Shown here in pieces: positions 47,492 to 56,404 of a stretch of 64,000 nucleotides of DNA. Every line of letters begins with the position of its first letter. Position 1 is the stretch's first letter. The notes below the pieces were generated by a model that saw only the letters and a program-made list of their open reading frames with translations, made no database searches and was not told the origin of the DNA. The DNA lies in the NCBI GenBank assembly GCA_020848655.1, contig JADLHU010000051.1, positions 1 to 64,000 of the forward strand, in the 5' to 3' direction. This stretch comes from Novosphingobium sp. GTDB lineage: Bacteria > Pseudomonadota > Alphaproteobacteria > Sphingomonadales > Sphingomonadaceae. The position numbers were made by a program, and so were the translations under genes.

Positions 47492-48895
47492 TCAATCCGT
47501 AATCGTCTTGTGATCTTCATCGGCGCGCGCGGGGCGCGGCACGCGCACGCGTGCGATCAGTCCGCCGCCGGGCGCATTGCGCAGCGCAAGATCGCCGCCA
47601 AAGCGCCGCAGCAGGCGATGCGCGGTCGGAATGCCCAGCCCGAAGCCCTTCGTATCGCGCGCCCGCGCCGCGTCCAGCCGGAAGAACGGGGCCAGCACAT
47701 CCTCGAAATGATCGGGCGGGATGCCGGGGCCGTGGTCGCGGATCTCGATGTGCACGTCGCCGTCCGCCGCGTCGATCGACACGTCCGCCTGGCGGCCGAA
47801 GCGCACCGCATTTTCCACCAGCGCACGCAGCGCCAGCAGCAGCGGCTCGGCGTAAGTCTCGATCGTCTTGGCGCCCGAGCCGACCAGCCGCGCGGCATCG
47901 CCGAACGGCGCGATGACCCCCGCGATCGCGGCGAAAAGATCGACCGGCTCCGGCTCTGCCGCCAGGTGCTGCGCGCGCAGGAACTGCTGGAGCGAGGCCA
48001 GCATGTCTTCCATCTCGTCGGTGCTGGCGTGGATCAGCGCGGCGATTTCGGCATCGCCCACCAGATCGGCGGCGATCTTCTGGCGCGCCAGCGGGGTGCG
48101 CAGATCGTGGCTGATCGCCTCGAACGAGCGGGCCTGGTCTTCCAGCAGCCCGGCGATGCGATCCTGCATCTCGTTCATCGACCGCGCTAGGTTGCGCAAG
48201 TCGTCCGGCCCGCCTTCGCGGATCGGCACGCGCCGGCCCTGGCCGATGGCTTCGGCCGCTTCGGACAGGCGGCGCAGCGGCCGCGTGAGAAAGCGCAGCG
48301 CGATCAGGCCGAAGCCCAGGCAGATCACGGCCGTCGCCAGCGTCATCAGCGTGGCGTTCAGCGCCACCGGCCACATCGAGGAAATGTCCTTCGAGCGGAA
48401 ATTCAGCCAGTTGCCATCGGCCAGCCGGATCGAGCCGACCAGATCGCGCGGTCCGCCCGGACCCGGCGCGATGGCCAGGTGCAGCGGACGATTGCCCAGC
48501 GTCGGTTCCCAGGTGACGATGCGCCGCGCGATCCGTTCCAGCGCCTCGTCCTGCTGCGGCCGGGCCACCAGCGGCACGGCGGTGACGGTGGCGCCCAGGT
48601 GGCGCGTGGTCATCAGCGGCGAGGTAAGCTGGCCGCCCAGCGCCTGCACGCGCTCGCTCACCACCAGCAGTTCGGCCACGCGGCGGGCGTGGTCTTCCCA
48701 CACCGTCTGGCGGTCTATCGCCTGATAGAACAACAGGCTGCCCGCCAACTGGACCGCGCCCAGCGCCAGCAGCAGCAGTGCCGCATAGGCGGCAAGGCGG
48801 GGCGAGTGCCGCCGGCTTGACAGGGTTCGTTCTCCCGGCCCGCGCGGTCCGTCATGGCGGCGCGGGCAATCGTTGCTTTGCCAGACCGCTCTCAC
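47492..48895 (-). CDS. Orphan sensor histidine kinase (HAMP, HisKA, HATPase)
   Basis: SFEAISHDLRTPLARQKIAADL; RALVENAVRFG; DHGPGIPP; GFGLGIPTAHRLLRRFGG; start uncertain; no adjacent response regulator. Confidence 0.9.
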   Translation of the reverse strand: MRAVWQSNDCPRRHDGPRGPGERTLSSRRHSPRLAAYAALLLLALGAVQLAGSLLFYQAIDRQTVWEDHARRVAELLVVSERVQALGGQLTSPLMTTRHLGATVTAVPLVARPQQDEALERIARRIVTWEPTLGNRPLHLAIAPGPGGPRDLVGSIRLADGNWLNFRSKDISSMWPVALNATLMTLATAVICLGFGLIALRFLTRPLRRLSEAAEAIGQGRRVPIREGGPDDLRNLARSMNEMQDRIAGLLEDQARSFEAISHDLRTPLARQKIAADLVGDAEIAALIHASTDEMEDMLASLQQFLRAQHLAAEPEPVDLFAAIAGVIAPFGDAARLVGSGAKTIETYAEPLLLALRALVENAVRFGRQADVSIDAADGDVHIEIRDHGPGIPPDHFEDVLAPFFRLDAARARDTKGFGLGIPTAHRLLRRFGGDLALRNAPGGGLIARVRVPRPARADEDHKTITD

Positions 48896-49029
48896 CCCCG
48901 CGCGCCGGCGTCAATCGCGCATGGTCGCCAGCAATGATTTGAAACACGGCGGCTGCTCTCGACAGCGCGTGCCGGCTTTGCTGTCCACCGTCCGTCCTCA
49001 GGCGCGCAATTCCGGCGATCGAGCGACCG

Positions 49030-50406
49030 TCAGAAATCGAGTTCGAAGCGCGATCCGATCACGTCCAGCGCATAATCGCGGCGGCCATCGGCCAGCGGCG
49101 TCGCGCCGCGATAGGCCAGCCGCGCGTAGTTCAGGTTGAAGCGCAGGTACTGGATCGGCGTCCAGATCAGCCCGGCGATATAGCCGTTCTGCCGCCCGCC
49201 GCGAATGTCGCCGCTGTCCAGCGACAGCGTGTCATAGCGCAGGTTCACCTGCACCGCGCCAATGCCGCCCTTGCCCAGCGGGCGGGCCGGCTTGGCCGCG
49301 CTGAAGATGCCCCGGTCATAGGGCCGGCTATCGCCCCGCGTCAGGAAATAGCCGAGTTCGGCATAGCCGCCCCAGAACCGCGCGGCCCGCGCGCCGATGC
49401 GGCGGGCGCGCAAGGCGTGCGCTTCGGCCGCCACGTGCCACGGCCCGCGCACGCCGGCCAGTTCCACGCCCCACGATGTTTCCTCGCTGACGGAAAGCGC
49501 GCCCGTGCCGATCAGGCGGCTGTTGCTGGAATGGACGAAGGGCCGCTGGCGATAGCGCACCGGAGCATCGGCGGTGCGACCCAGCCGGCGCCAGTGCCCC
49601 GATCCGGCGATGTGCAGCCGCGCCTTGCCCAGCCGGGGCGCATAGACCAGCCGCCCGTCGACGCTGAAGCTGTTGTTCTCGTCGCCGCCCTGCGGCCCGT
49701 CGCTGCTGTTGGCCAGCGCGTTGACATCGTCGGTGAAGATGCCGGCCTGCGCCAGCAGCGGCCCGTGTTCAAGCTGCGCCGAGAAACCCAGCCGCCGTTC
49801 GAAGCCGAAGGCATCGGTAAAGGCCGCGCGCTCCATCACGCTGCCGCCGGTATCGCCGATCAGTTCGTCGAGCGACTGGAAGGCATTGTGATTGCCCAGC
49901 GTCAGCAGCAGCGGCCCGCGGCGATAGGTCACGAAGGTATCGACCAGATCGACCGCGTTGTCCGACAGTTCAAGCTCCAGCTTGTAGCCGAAGCCGCTGC
50001 CAAGATCGCCTTCGCCGCCCAGCCGGATGCGGCGGAACTCGCTGGAAAAGCCCAATCCCTCGTCGGCCAGCCCATCGGGGTGCGACACCACGTTGGCATC
50101 GGCCTGGATGCGGCCCTTGACCTTGAACGACCGGTCGCCCTCCACCACGCGCGGCGAGCCTTTCCACTCCACGCGGTAGGGCGCGGCGGGCGGGGCCGGG
50201 GCGGCGAGTGGCGGCGCATTCGCCACGGGGGGCGGATCGCCCGGCCCGACGCGCCGTTCCAGCGCCTCGACCAGGCCTTTCAGCCGGGCGATCTCGGCGC
50301 GCAGTTCGGTGGCTTCCTCCTCGCTGATGGGGCGCGCCATGGCCGGTTCGGCGCAGGCCGTCATGCAGGCCAGAACCCCGGCCATCGCCGCACGCCGCAT
50401 CGCCAT
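49030..50406 (-). CDS. Outer membrane porin (phosphate-selective porin O/P-like)
   Basis: Coiled N-terminus EEEATELRAEIARLKGLVEALERRV then beta-barrel VEWKGSPRVVEGDRSFKVKGRIQADANVV...; ends SRFELDF; start uncertain (ORF extends upstream). Confidence 0.85.
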   Translation of the reverse strand: MAMRRAAMAGVLACMTACAEPAMARPISEEEATELRAEIARLKGLVEALERRVGPGDPPPVANAPPLAAPAPPAAPYRVEWKGSPRVVEGDRSFKVKGRIQADANVVSHPDGLADEGLGFSSEFRRIRLGGEGDLGSGFGYKLELELSDNAVDLVDTFVTYRRGPLLLTLGNHNAFQSLDELIGDTGGSVMERAAFTDAFGFERRLGFSAQLEHGPLLAQAGIFTDDVNALANSSDGPQGGDENNSFSVDGRLVYAPRLGKARLHIAGSGHWRRLGRTADAPVRYRQRPFVHSSNSRLIGTGALSVSEETSWGVELAGVRGPWHVAAEAHALRARRIGARAARFWGGYAELGYFLTRGDSRPYDRGIFSAAKPARPLGKGGIGAVQVNLRYDTLSLDSGDIRGGRQNGYIAGLIWTPIQYLRFNLNYARLAYRGATPLADGRRDYALDVIGSRFELDF

Positions 50407-50482
50407 TTCCCGAACCCCTGACTTCATCGCTGCCGTCATCATCTTCTTCACCCTGACCGGAGCGGCGCGCCTATTGCAGTGG

Positions 50483-50501
50483 CATGACGGATTTGTGACG
50501 A
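50483..50501 (-). promoter_or_regulatory. Pho-box-like direct repeat upstream of porin
   Basis: Minus strand TCGTCACAAATCCGTCATG; two GTCA half sites 11 bp apart. Confidence 0.4.
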
Positions 50502-50524
50502 AACCCTTCGCCAAAGCGCCCGCG

Positions 50525-50576
50525 CCACACTTTGTTACAGACGGGAGCCGGACGGGAAACGCAAGGCTGATAGGTC
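50525..50576 (+). promoter_or_regulatory. Shared promoter element copy 1 (CCACACTTTGTTACAG...CGGGAAAC)
   Basis: Aligned without gaps with copies at 51121 and 54005. Confidence 0.55.
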
Positions 50577-50621
50577 GCAGGCCATACCGAACCAACCGAT
50601 TTCCAGACCGGGAGCGCTTGA

Positions 50622-51077
50622 ATGAAGACCATCGCCATCATCGCCGGGCTTGTCGCTTGCGCCGCGCCGGCCAGTGCCGAAGTCGTCCACCAGACCTCGG
50701 TGACGCACAATGGCCGCGCCGTCGCGATCCGCTACGAGCCGGACGTGAAGACGCAGTACCGCCAATCGGGCATCGGCCCGCGCGCCACGCCGATCTGCCT
50801 GTGGAGCAGCAAGATCGCGGTGCAGCGCAACGCCACCGGCGCCGATGGCCAGCCGATCGCCGCGCTGACCCGCAAGGTGGAAACCCGGCGCGGCGCCAGC
50901 GGCTCGCAAGTCGGCCATTGCTCGATCCTCACCGCGCGCGGCCAGATCCGTTCGGCCGCCAGCGCCGAGACGCTGCGCGCCGCGATCGCCGAAGTGGCCA
51001 GTAACGACGCCGCCACGCTACGCGCCGAACTGGCCAGCCTGGCCACGCTGGGCACGGGCGAGGCCCACGCGCGCTGA
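50622..51077 (+). CDS. Uncharacterised secreted protein (150 aa class)
   Basis: Signal peptide MKTIAIIAGLVACAAPASAE; codon usage and coding frame consistent. Confidence 0.8.
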   Translation: MKTIAIIAGLVACAAPASAEVVHQTSVTHNGRAVAIRYEPDVKTQYRQSGIGPRATPICLWSSKIAVQRNATGADGQPIAALTRKVETRRGASGSQVGHCSILTARGQIRSAASAETLRAAIAEVASNDAATLRAELASLATLGTGEAHAR

Positions 51078-51120
51078 GGCCCAGTCTGCGCTGACCCGTC
51101 TGCACTGGTCCCGGGGCGCG

Positions 51121-51172
51121 CAACACTTCGTCACAGGGGCGAGCGGATCGGGAAACACAGCGCGGGCATGAT
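51121..51172 (+). promoter_or_regulatory. Shared promoter element copy 2 (CAACACTTCGTCACAG...CGGGAAAC)
   Basis: Aligned without gaps with copies at 50525 and 54005. Confidence 0.55.
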
Positions 51173-51214
51173 GTGCGCCAGACGCCATCCCCAGGCTCCA
51201 GCCATCGAGGAACC

Positions 51215-51850
51215 GTGTTGAGACGGCCCCGCCTGCTGCCGTCGCTTGCCACCGCGATCACCCTCTTCGCCGCAGCCCCGCCCGCGCTGGCCGCCGATCC
51301 GCTGCCGCACCGGCTGGCCGCGCTGACGCCGGCGGACTTCGCGACGCAGGTGACGATCGTTAACGATCCGCTGACCGGCGCGGTGGTGCTGTCCACGCAG
51401 GCCGGCTATGCGCGCAGCCGCGCGATCGGCGGGGCGCGGGCCAATGACGTGCACTTGCGCGCCGTGGTCGATCGCGCCAGCGGCCGGGTCACCTGGCAGG
51501 TCTGGCACGATCTGGTCTATGTCGGCGGGCGCAAGGACATCAGCGCCGTCCACTACCGGTCGGGCGGGGCGGAGCGGCTGGCACGGCCGCTGTCGATCGA
51601 ACACTGGCTCGACCGCTGCCCGCCGACCGATGCCGTGGGCTTCTGCAACCAGGCCACGCGGATCGGCTTCGAACTGCCCGAACAGGCGGTGCGCGAAATC
51701 GCCGCCGCGTGGCGGGCGGGCGCGCGAACGGCCTGGCCGGTGCGCCTGCGCGATACGGCAGGCGGCGGCGAAGTGATCGGCGGCATCGCTCCGGCCGAAG
51801 CGGCCGGGCTGATGCAGGCGCTGGCCGACTGGCGCGGCCGATCGAGCTAG
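51215..51850 (+). CDS. Uncharacterised secreted protein
   Basis: GTG/TTG start near 51215-51218 followed by signal peptide LRRPRLLPSLATAITLFAAAPPALAAD; ORF extends to GTG at 51173. Confidence 0.72.
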   Translation: MLRRPRLLPSLATAITLFAAAPPALAADPLPHRLAALTPADFATQVTIVNDPLTGAVVLSTQAGYARSRAIGGARANDVHLRAVVDRASGRVTWQVWHDLVYVGGRKDISAVHYRSGGAERLARPLSIEHWLDRCPPTDAVGFCNQATRIGFELPEQAVREIAAAWRAGARTAWPVRLRDTAGGGEVIGGIAPAEAAGLMQALADWRGRSS

Positions 51851-51965
51851 CGATGCCTCCCGGCGGGCAGCCCGCCCCGGCCCACCCGGCATTGCACCTG
51901 CGCCCGCCGCGTCCTATCTGCCACTCGCAAAAGAGAATTTCCCCAAACCAGATGCCCCGATCCAG

Positions 51966-52679
51966 ATGACAGCCCCCAACATCGTACTGCTGGAAGATGA
52001 TGCGCCGCTGCGCAACCTGACCACGCGCGCGCTGCGTGAGCATGGCTTCAACGTGCGCGCGGTCGGCACCGGGGCGGAAATGTGGGTGGTTCTTGAAAAC
52101 GAGACGCCCGACCTGATCGTGCTCGACATCATGCTGCCCGGCACCAGCGGCATCGACCTGCTGCGCACGCTGCGCCAGACCAGCAATACGCCGGTGATCT
52201 TCGTCAGCGCGCGCGGCAGCGAGGAAGATCGCGTGGTCGGGCTGGAACTGGGCGCGGACGATTACCTGTCCAAGCCGTTCAGCACGCGCGAACTGATCGC
52301 GCGGATCGGCGCGGTGCTGCGCCGCCACGGCAGCCAGCCGGCCGGCGAAACGCAAGGCACGCGCAACGAACTGCAGTTCCAGGGCTGGACGCTGTCCACC
52401 GCGCGGCGCGAACTGCGCTCTCCGGGCGGGGCCATCGTCGATCTGACCGGCGCGGAATTCGATCTGCTCAACGTGTTCCTGGGCCAGCCGCAGCGCGTGA
52501 TCGGGCGCGAACGGCTGATCGAGCTGTCGCGCACCCGCCTGGCCGACAGTTCCGACCGCAGCGTCGACGTGCTGGTCAGCCGGCTGCGCCGCAAGCTGTC
52601 CACCGACGATGGCGGCGCCCCGATCAAGACCGTGCGCGGCGTCGGCTACATGTTCGCGGCAGAGGTCAGCCGCCTTTGA
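51966..52679 (+). CDS. OmpR/PhoB-family response regulator
   Basis: IVLLEDDAPLRNL, LIVLDIMLPGTSG, KPFSTRELIARI receiver; C-terminal winged helix DVLVSRLRRKLSTDDGGAPIKTVRGVGYMF. Confidence 0.95.
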   Translation: MTAPNIVLLEDDAPLRNLTTRALREHGFNVRAVGTGAEMWVVLENETPDLIVLDIMLPGTSGIDLLRTLRQTSNTPVIFVSARGSEEDRVVGLELGADDYLSKPFSTRELIARIGAVLRRHGSQPAGETQGTRNELQFQGWTLSTARRELRSPGGAIVDLTGAEFDLLNVFLGQPQRVIGRERLIELSRTRLADSSDRSVDVLVSRLRRKLSTDDGGAPIKTVRGVGYMFAAEVSRL

Positions 52680-53986
52680 AATGGCTGTCGCGCGTCGGGC
52701 TGGGCGGGCGGCTGCTGGCGATCATGGTCATCGTCATCGCCATCGATTTCCTGGCCAATACCGTGCTGTTCGACCGCGCCAGCGATTTCGCCCTGCGCAA
52801 CGACGATGCCGAGCGCATGGCCGAGCATCTGGTCATTTCCTACCGCGTGATCGAACGCACGCCTTCGCAGGAGCGCAACGCGGTCGCCCATGAACTGAGC
52901 ACCGATCGCTTCGCTTCCACCTGGTCGCGCACGCGGCCGCGCGATGTCGGCACGCTGGACCTGGCGACGCTGCGCCGCCAGGTGCTGGCCTTCGAACCCG
53001 AACTGGCGACGGCCAACCTCCATCTCCAGCTTGCCGGGCTGTCCAGCGGCGGCAACATCGCCGGGTCGATGACGCTGCCCGACAAGTCGGTCATCACCTT
53101 CCGCACGTATGGCCGCGTCGCCTGGACGCTCAATCTGGGCCGGCTGATCGGGCTGATGCTGCCGTCGGCGGTGCTGATCGTGCTGGCCTGGCTGATGTTC
53201 CGCGCCACGCTCAGCCCGTTGCGCATGCTGGTTCGCGCCACGTCCGAAGTGGGGGCGACGAGCGCGCGGCCGCTGGAGGAAAAGGGCCAGGCCGAAGTGC
53301 GCCACCTGATCCGCGCCTTCAACGCCATGCAGGAACGCATCCACCAGTTGCTGGCCAGCGGATCGCAGACCCTGCTGGCGATCGGGCATGACTTGCGCAC
53401 GCCGCTGGCCCGCCTGCAACTGCGCATCGACGATGCCTCGATCGAGCCCCGGCTCCATGCCGAGATCACGCAGGACATCAACGAGATGCGCGATCTGCTC
53501 CAGTCCTTGCAGACGTTCGTGGAAGCGGGCGAGGATGCCCCGCCCGGCCAGCGCATCGACATCGCCGCCATGGCGCAGACGATGGCCGACAACGCGCGCG
53601 ACCGGGGCGGGCAGGCCAGCTATCGCGGGCCGCAGCATCTGGAAGCCACCGCGCGCCCGGTATCGCTGCGCCGGGCGCTGTCCAACCTGGTCGAAAACGC
53701 GCTGGCCTATGGCGGCAACGCCCGCATCGACGTGCGCCGCGACGGGGCCGCGGTGGAAATCGCGGTGGAAGACGACGGGCCGGGCATCCCTGAAGACCGC
53801 ATGGGCGATGTGCTGCGCCCGTTCATCCGGCTGGACGGCGCGCGCGCGCGCAACACCGCCGGCATGGGGCTGGGCCTGCCGATCGTGGAACGCGCGGTCC
53901 AGGCCGAAGGCGGCACGCTGACCCTGGCCAACCGACCGCAAGGCGGGCTGCGCGTGACGATCCGCCTTCCCCACGCGCTGGCCTGA
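52676..53986 (+). CDS. Sensor histidine kinase (EnvZ-like), cognate of upstream regulator
   Basis: LLAIGHDLRTPLARLQLRI; NLVENALAYGG; DDGPGIPEDRMGDV; GMGLGLPIVER; 4-bp overlap with regulator. Confidence 0.94.
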   Translation: MKWLSRVGLGGRLLAIMVIVIAIDFLANTVLFDRASDFALRNDDAERMAEHLVISYRVIERTPSQERNAVAHELSTDRFASTWSRTRPRDVGTLDLATLRRQVLAFEPELATANLHLQLAGLSSGGNIAGSMTLPDKSVITFRTYGRVAWTLNLGRLIGLMLPSAVLIVLAWLMFRATLSPLRMLVRATSEVGATSARPLEEKGQAEVRHLIRAFNAMQERIHQLLASGSQTLLAIGHDLRTPLARLQLRIDDASIEPRLHAEITQDINEMRDLLQSLQTFVEAGEDAPPGQRIDIAAMAQTMADNARDRGGQASYRGPQHLEATARPVSLRRALSNLVENALAYGGNARIDVRRDGAAVEIAVEDDGPGIPEDRMGDVLRPFIRLDGARARNTAGMGLGLPIVERAVQAEGGTLTLANRPQGGLRVTIRLPHALA

Positions 53987-54004
53987 TCGCGCATTGCCGC
54001 AGCG

Positions 54005-54056
54005 CAACAATTTCTTACAGCCCGGTCGAACACAGGAAAAAGGCATCGCCTAGATT
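54005..54056 (+). promoter_or_regulatory. Shared promoter element copy 3 (CAACAATTTCTTACAG...CAGGAAAA, TAGATT -10-like)
   Basis: Aligned without gaps with copies at 50525 and 51121. Confidence 0.5.
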
Positions 54057-54115
54057 GGCTGCATCCCGCGACACCTGCGTCGCGGTGGTCCATGCAACCA
54101 CGAAAGGCGAGAACC

Positions 54116-54811
54116 GTGAACGAGCTTATCGGACGTGTTTTCAGTTTCGAAAAAACCATCTTCCCCAACAGCGGCGAACTGTTCGCCAAGCTGTCCTCGC
54201 AGGGCCAGTCCCCCAAGGCGCTGATGATTTCCTGCGCCGATTCGCGCATCGTGCCCGAACAGATCCTCCAGGCCGAGCCGGGCGACCTGTTCGTCTGCCG
54301 CACCGCCGGCAACATCGTGCCCCCCTTCGCGACGATGAACGGCGGGGTTTCCTCCACCGTCGAATATGCGGTGATGGCGCTGGGCGTGCGCGACATCATC
54401 GTCTGCGGCCATTCGGACTGCGGTGCGATGAAGGCGCTCAGCGATCCCTCGATGCTCGATGGCATGCCCAACGTCGCCGCCTGGCTGCGCCACGGCTCCG
54501 CCGCCGCGCACATCGTCGATAGCTGCCGCCCCGACCTGGAAGGCACCGATCGCGTCCGCGCGCTGAGCCTGGAAAACGTCATCGCGCAGCTCAACCACCT
54601 GCGCACCCATCCTTCGGTCGCCGGCGCGATCGCACAGGGCGAAATGGCGCTGCACGGCTGGTTCGTCGATATCAACGCCGGGCAAGTGCTGGGCCTGGAC
54701 GGCGAAACCGGCCAGTTCGTGCCGCTGCGCGAAGACCAACCGCTGCCCGTGGCGCTGCCCGCGCAGCGCCGCATCTGGGTGCAGCACGATGCGCTGGAGG
54801 CCGCCGAATGA
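54116..54811 (+). CDS. Beta-class carbonic anhydrase
   Basis: ALMISCADSRIVPEQI, RTAGNIVPP, IIVCGHSDCGAMKAL; GTG start. Confidence 0.95.
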   Translation: MNELIGRVFSFEKTIFPNSGELFAKLSSQGQSPKALMISCADSRIVPEQILQAEPGDLFVCRTAGNIVPPFATMNGGVSSTVEYAVMALGVRDIIVCGHSDCGAMKALSDPSMLDGMPNVAAWLRHGSAAAHIVDSCRPDLEGTDRVRALSLENVIAQLNHLRTHPSVAGAIAQGEMALHGWFVDINAGQVLGLDGETGQFVPLREDQPLPVALPAQRRIWVQHDALEAAE

Positions 54812-56331
54812 GCACCGCCCCCGCGCGAAGCGGCCCTTTCGCGCACTTCGCCAGCGATTTCACCGCGTCGATCGTCGTGTTCCTGGTGGCGATGCCGCTG
54901 TGCATGGGCATCGCCATCGCATCGGGCGTGCCCCCGGAAATGGGGTTGGTGACGGGGATCATCGGCGGGCTTGTCGTCGGTGTGTTCGCCGGTTCGCCCT
55001 TGCAGGTCAGTGGCCCGGCCGCCGGGCTGGCCGTGATCGTGTTCGAATTCGTGCGCGAACACGGCATCCCGGCGCTGGGCGCGGTGCTGGTGCTGGCGGG
55101 CCTGTTGCAGTTCGTGGCAGGCGTGCTCAAGCTTGGCGGCTTGTTCCGCTCGATCTCGCCGGCCGTGGTCCACGGCATGCTGGCGGGCATCGGCGCGCTG
55201 ATCGTGATCGGCCAGTTCCACACGCTGTTCGATGCCAAGCCGCTGTCCAGCGGGATCGAGAACCTGGCGGCGATGCCCGGTCGCGTGCTGGGGCTTGCCC
55301 CCTTCGACATGCGATCGACCGAGATCGCGGTGCTGATCGGCCTCTTGACCATCGGCGTGATGCTGGGCTGGGAAAAGCTGCGCCCGGCTTCGCTCAAGCT
55401 CATCCCCGGCGCGCTGCTGGGCGTGGGCGCGGCAACGCTGGCGGCCTTCGTGCTGGGCCTTGATGTGGCGCGCGTGACGGTGCCCGAATCGATCGCCGCG
55501 GCCTTCACGCTGCCGGCGGAAGGCTTCTTCGCTCCGCTGGCCAAACCGGCCATTCTGGTGGCCGCCGTGGCCATCGCCTTCATCGCCAGCGCCGAAACGC
55601 TGCTGTCCGCCGCTGCGGTGGACCGCATGCACGATGGCGTGCGCACCGATTACAACAAGGAACTGCGCGCGCAGGGCATCGGCAACTTCCTGTGCGGCGC
55701 GGCCGGCGGCCTGCCGATGACCGGCGTGATCGTGCGCAGTTCGGCCAACGTCCAGGCCGGGGCAAAGACGCGGCTGTCCACCATCCTCCACGGCGGGTGG
55801 ATCCTGGGCTTCGTGGCGCTGCTGCCGTGGCTGCTTCGGGAAATCCCCATGGCGGCGCTGGGCGGCGTGCTGGTCGTCACCGGCTGGCGGCTGGTCAGCC
55901 TCGATCATGTGCGCCACCAGTTCAAGGTTCACGGCCTGCTGCCGGCGGCGATCTGGGCGGTGACCTTCGTGCTCGTCGTCGCCACCGACCTGCTGACCGG
56001 CGTGCTGGTGGGGCTGGCGCTGTCGCTGCTCGAACTGCTGCCGTTCCGCCGCAACCTGAAGCTGGGCCTGGCCGAGCGCCAGGACGGCGAGACCACGCAT
56101 GTCACCTTGCAGGGATCGGCCACCTTCATCAGCCTGACCCGGCTCAACGCGGTGCTCGAAGCCCTGCCGCTGACCCGCGCCGTGCGGCTCAACCTCGATG
56201 CCCTGCACGGCATGGACCATACCACCGCGCAGACGCTGGGCGAATGGCTGGCGCGGCGGCGCAAGCTGGGCACCCCGGTGGAGGTAAGCGGCCCGGATCA
56301 TCTGATCCGCCCGCTTGGCCTCGCGCACTGA
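54808..56331 (+). CDS. SulP family inorganic anion transporter (putative bicarbonate transporter) with STAS-like tail
   Basis: FTASIVVFLVAMPLCMGIAIASGVPPEMGLVTGIIGGLVVG; 4-bp overlap with carbonic anhydrase. Confidence 0.93.
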   Translation: MSTAPARSGPFAHFASDFTASIVVFLVAMPLCMGIAIASGVPPEMGLVTGIIGGLVVGVFAGSPLQVSGPAAGLAVIVFEFVREHGIPALGAVLVLAGLLQFVAGVLKLGGLFRSISPAVVHGMLAGIGALIVIGQFHTLFDAKPLSSGIENLAAMPGRVLGLAPFDMRSTEIAVLIGLLTIGVMLGWEKLRPASLKLIPGALLGVGAATLAAFVLGLDVARVTVPESIAAAFTLPAEGFFAPLAKPAILVAAVAIAFIASAETLLSAAAVDRMHDGVRTDYNKELRAQGIGNFLCGAAGGLPMTGVIVRSSANVQAGAKTRLSTILHGGWILGFVALLPWLLREIPMAALGGVLVVTGWRLVSLDHVRHQFKVHGLLPAAIWAVTFVLVVATDLLTGVLVGLALSLLELLPFRRNLKLGLAERQDGETTHVTLQGSATFISLTRLNAVLEALPLTRAVRLNLDALHGMDHTTAQTLGEWLARRRKLGTPVEVSGPDHLIRPLGLAH

Positions 56332-56348
56332 TCCTGGCGTCCCCCCGG

Positions 56349-56388
56349 CGGCACCGCGCGACGCAAGACTTCGCGCGGTGCCGTTTTT
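56349..56388. terminator. Rho-independent terminator between SulP gene and convergent regA
   Basis: GGCACCGCGCGA-CGCAAGACT-TCGCGCGGTGCC followed by TTTTT. Confidence 0.88.
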
Positions 56389-56404
56389 CCGTGGCGCGCG
56401 CCGG

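Noticed and set aside
53707-56328. 873-aa minus-strand ORF opposite kinase, carbonic anhydrase and SulP genes
   Set aside because: Covers three confident genes in antisense; low-complexity shadow ORF.
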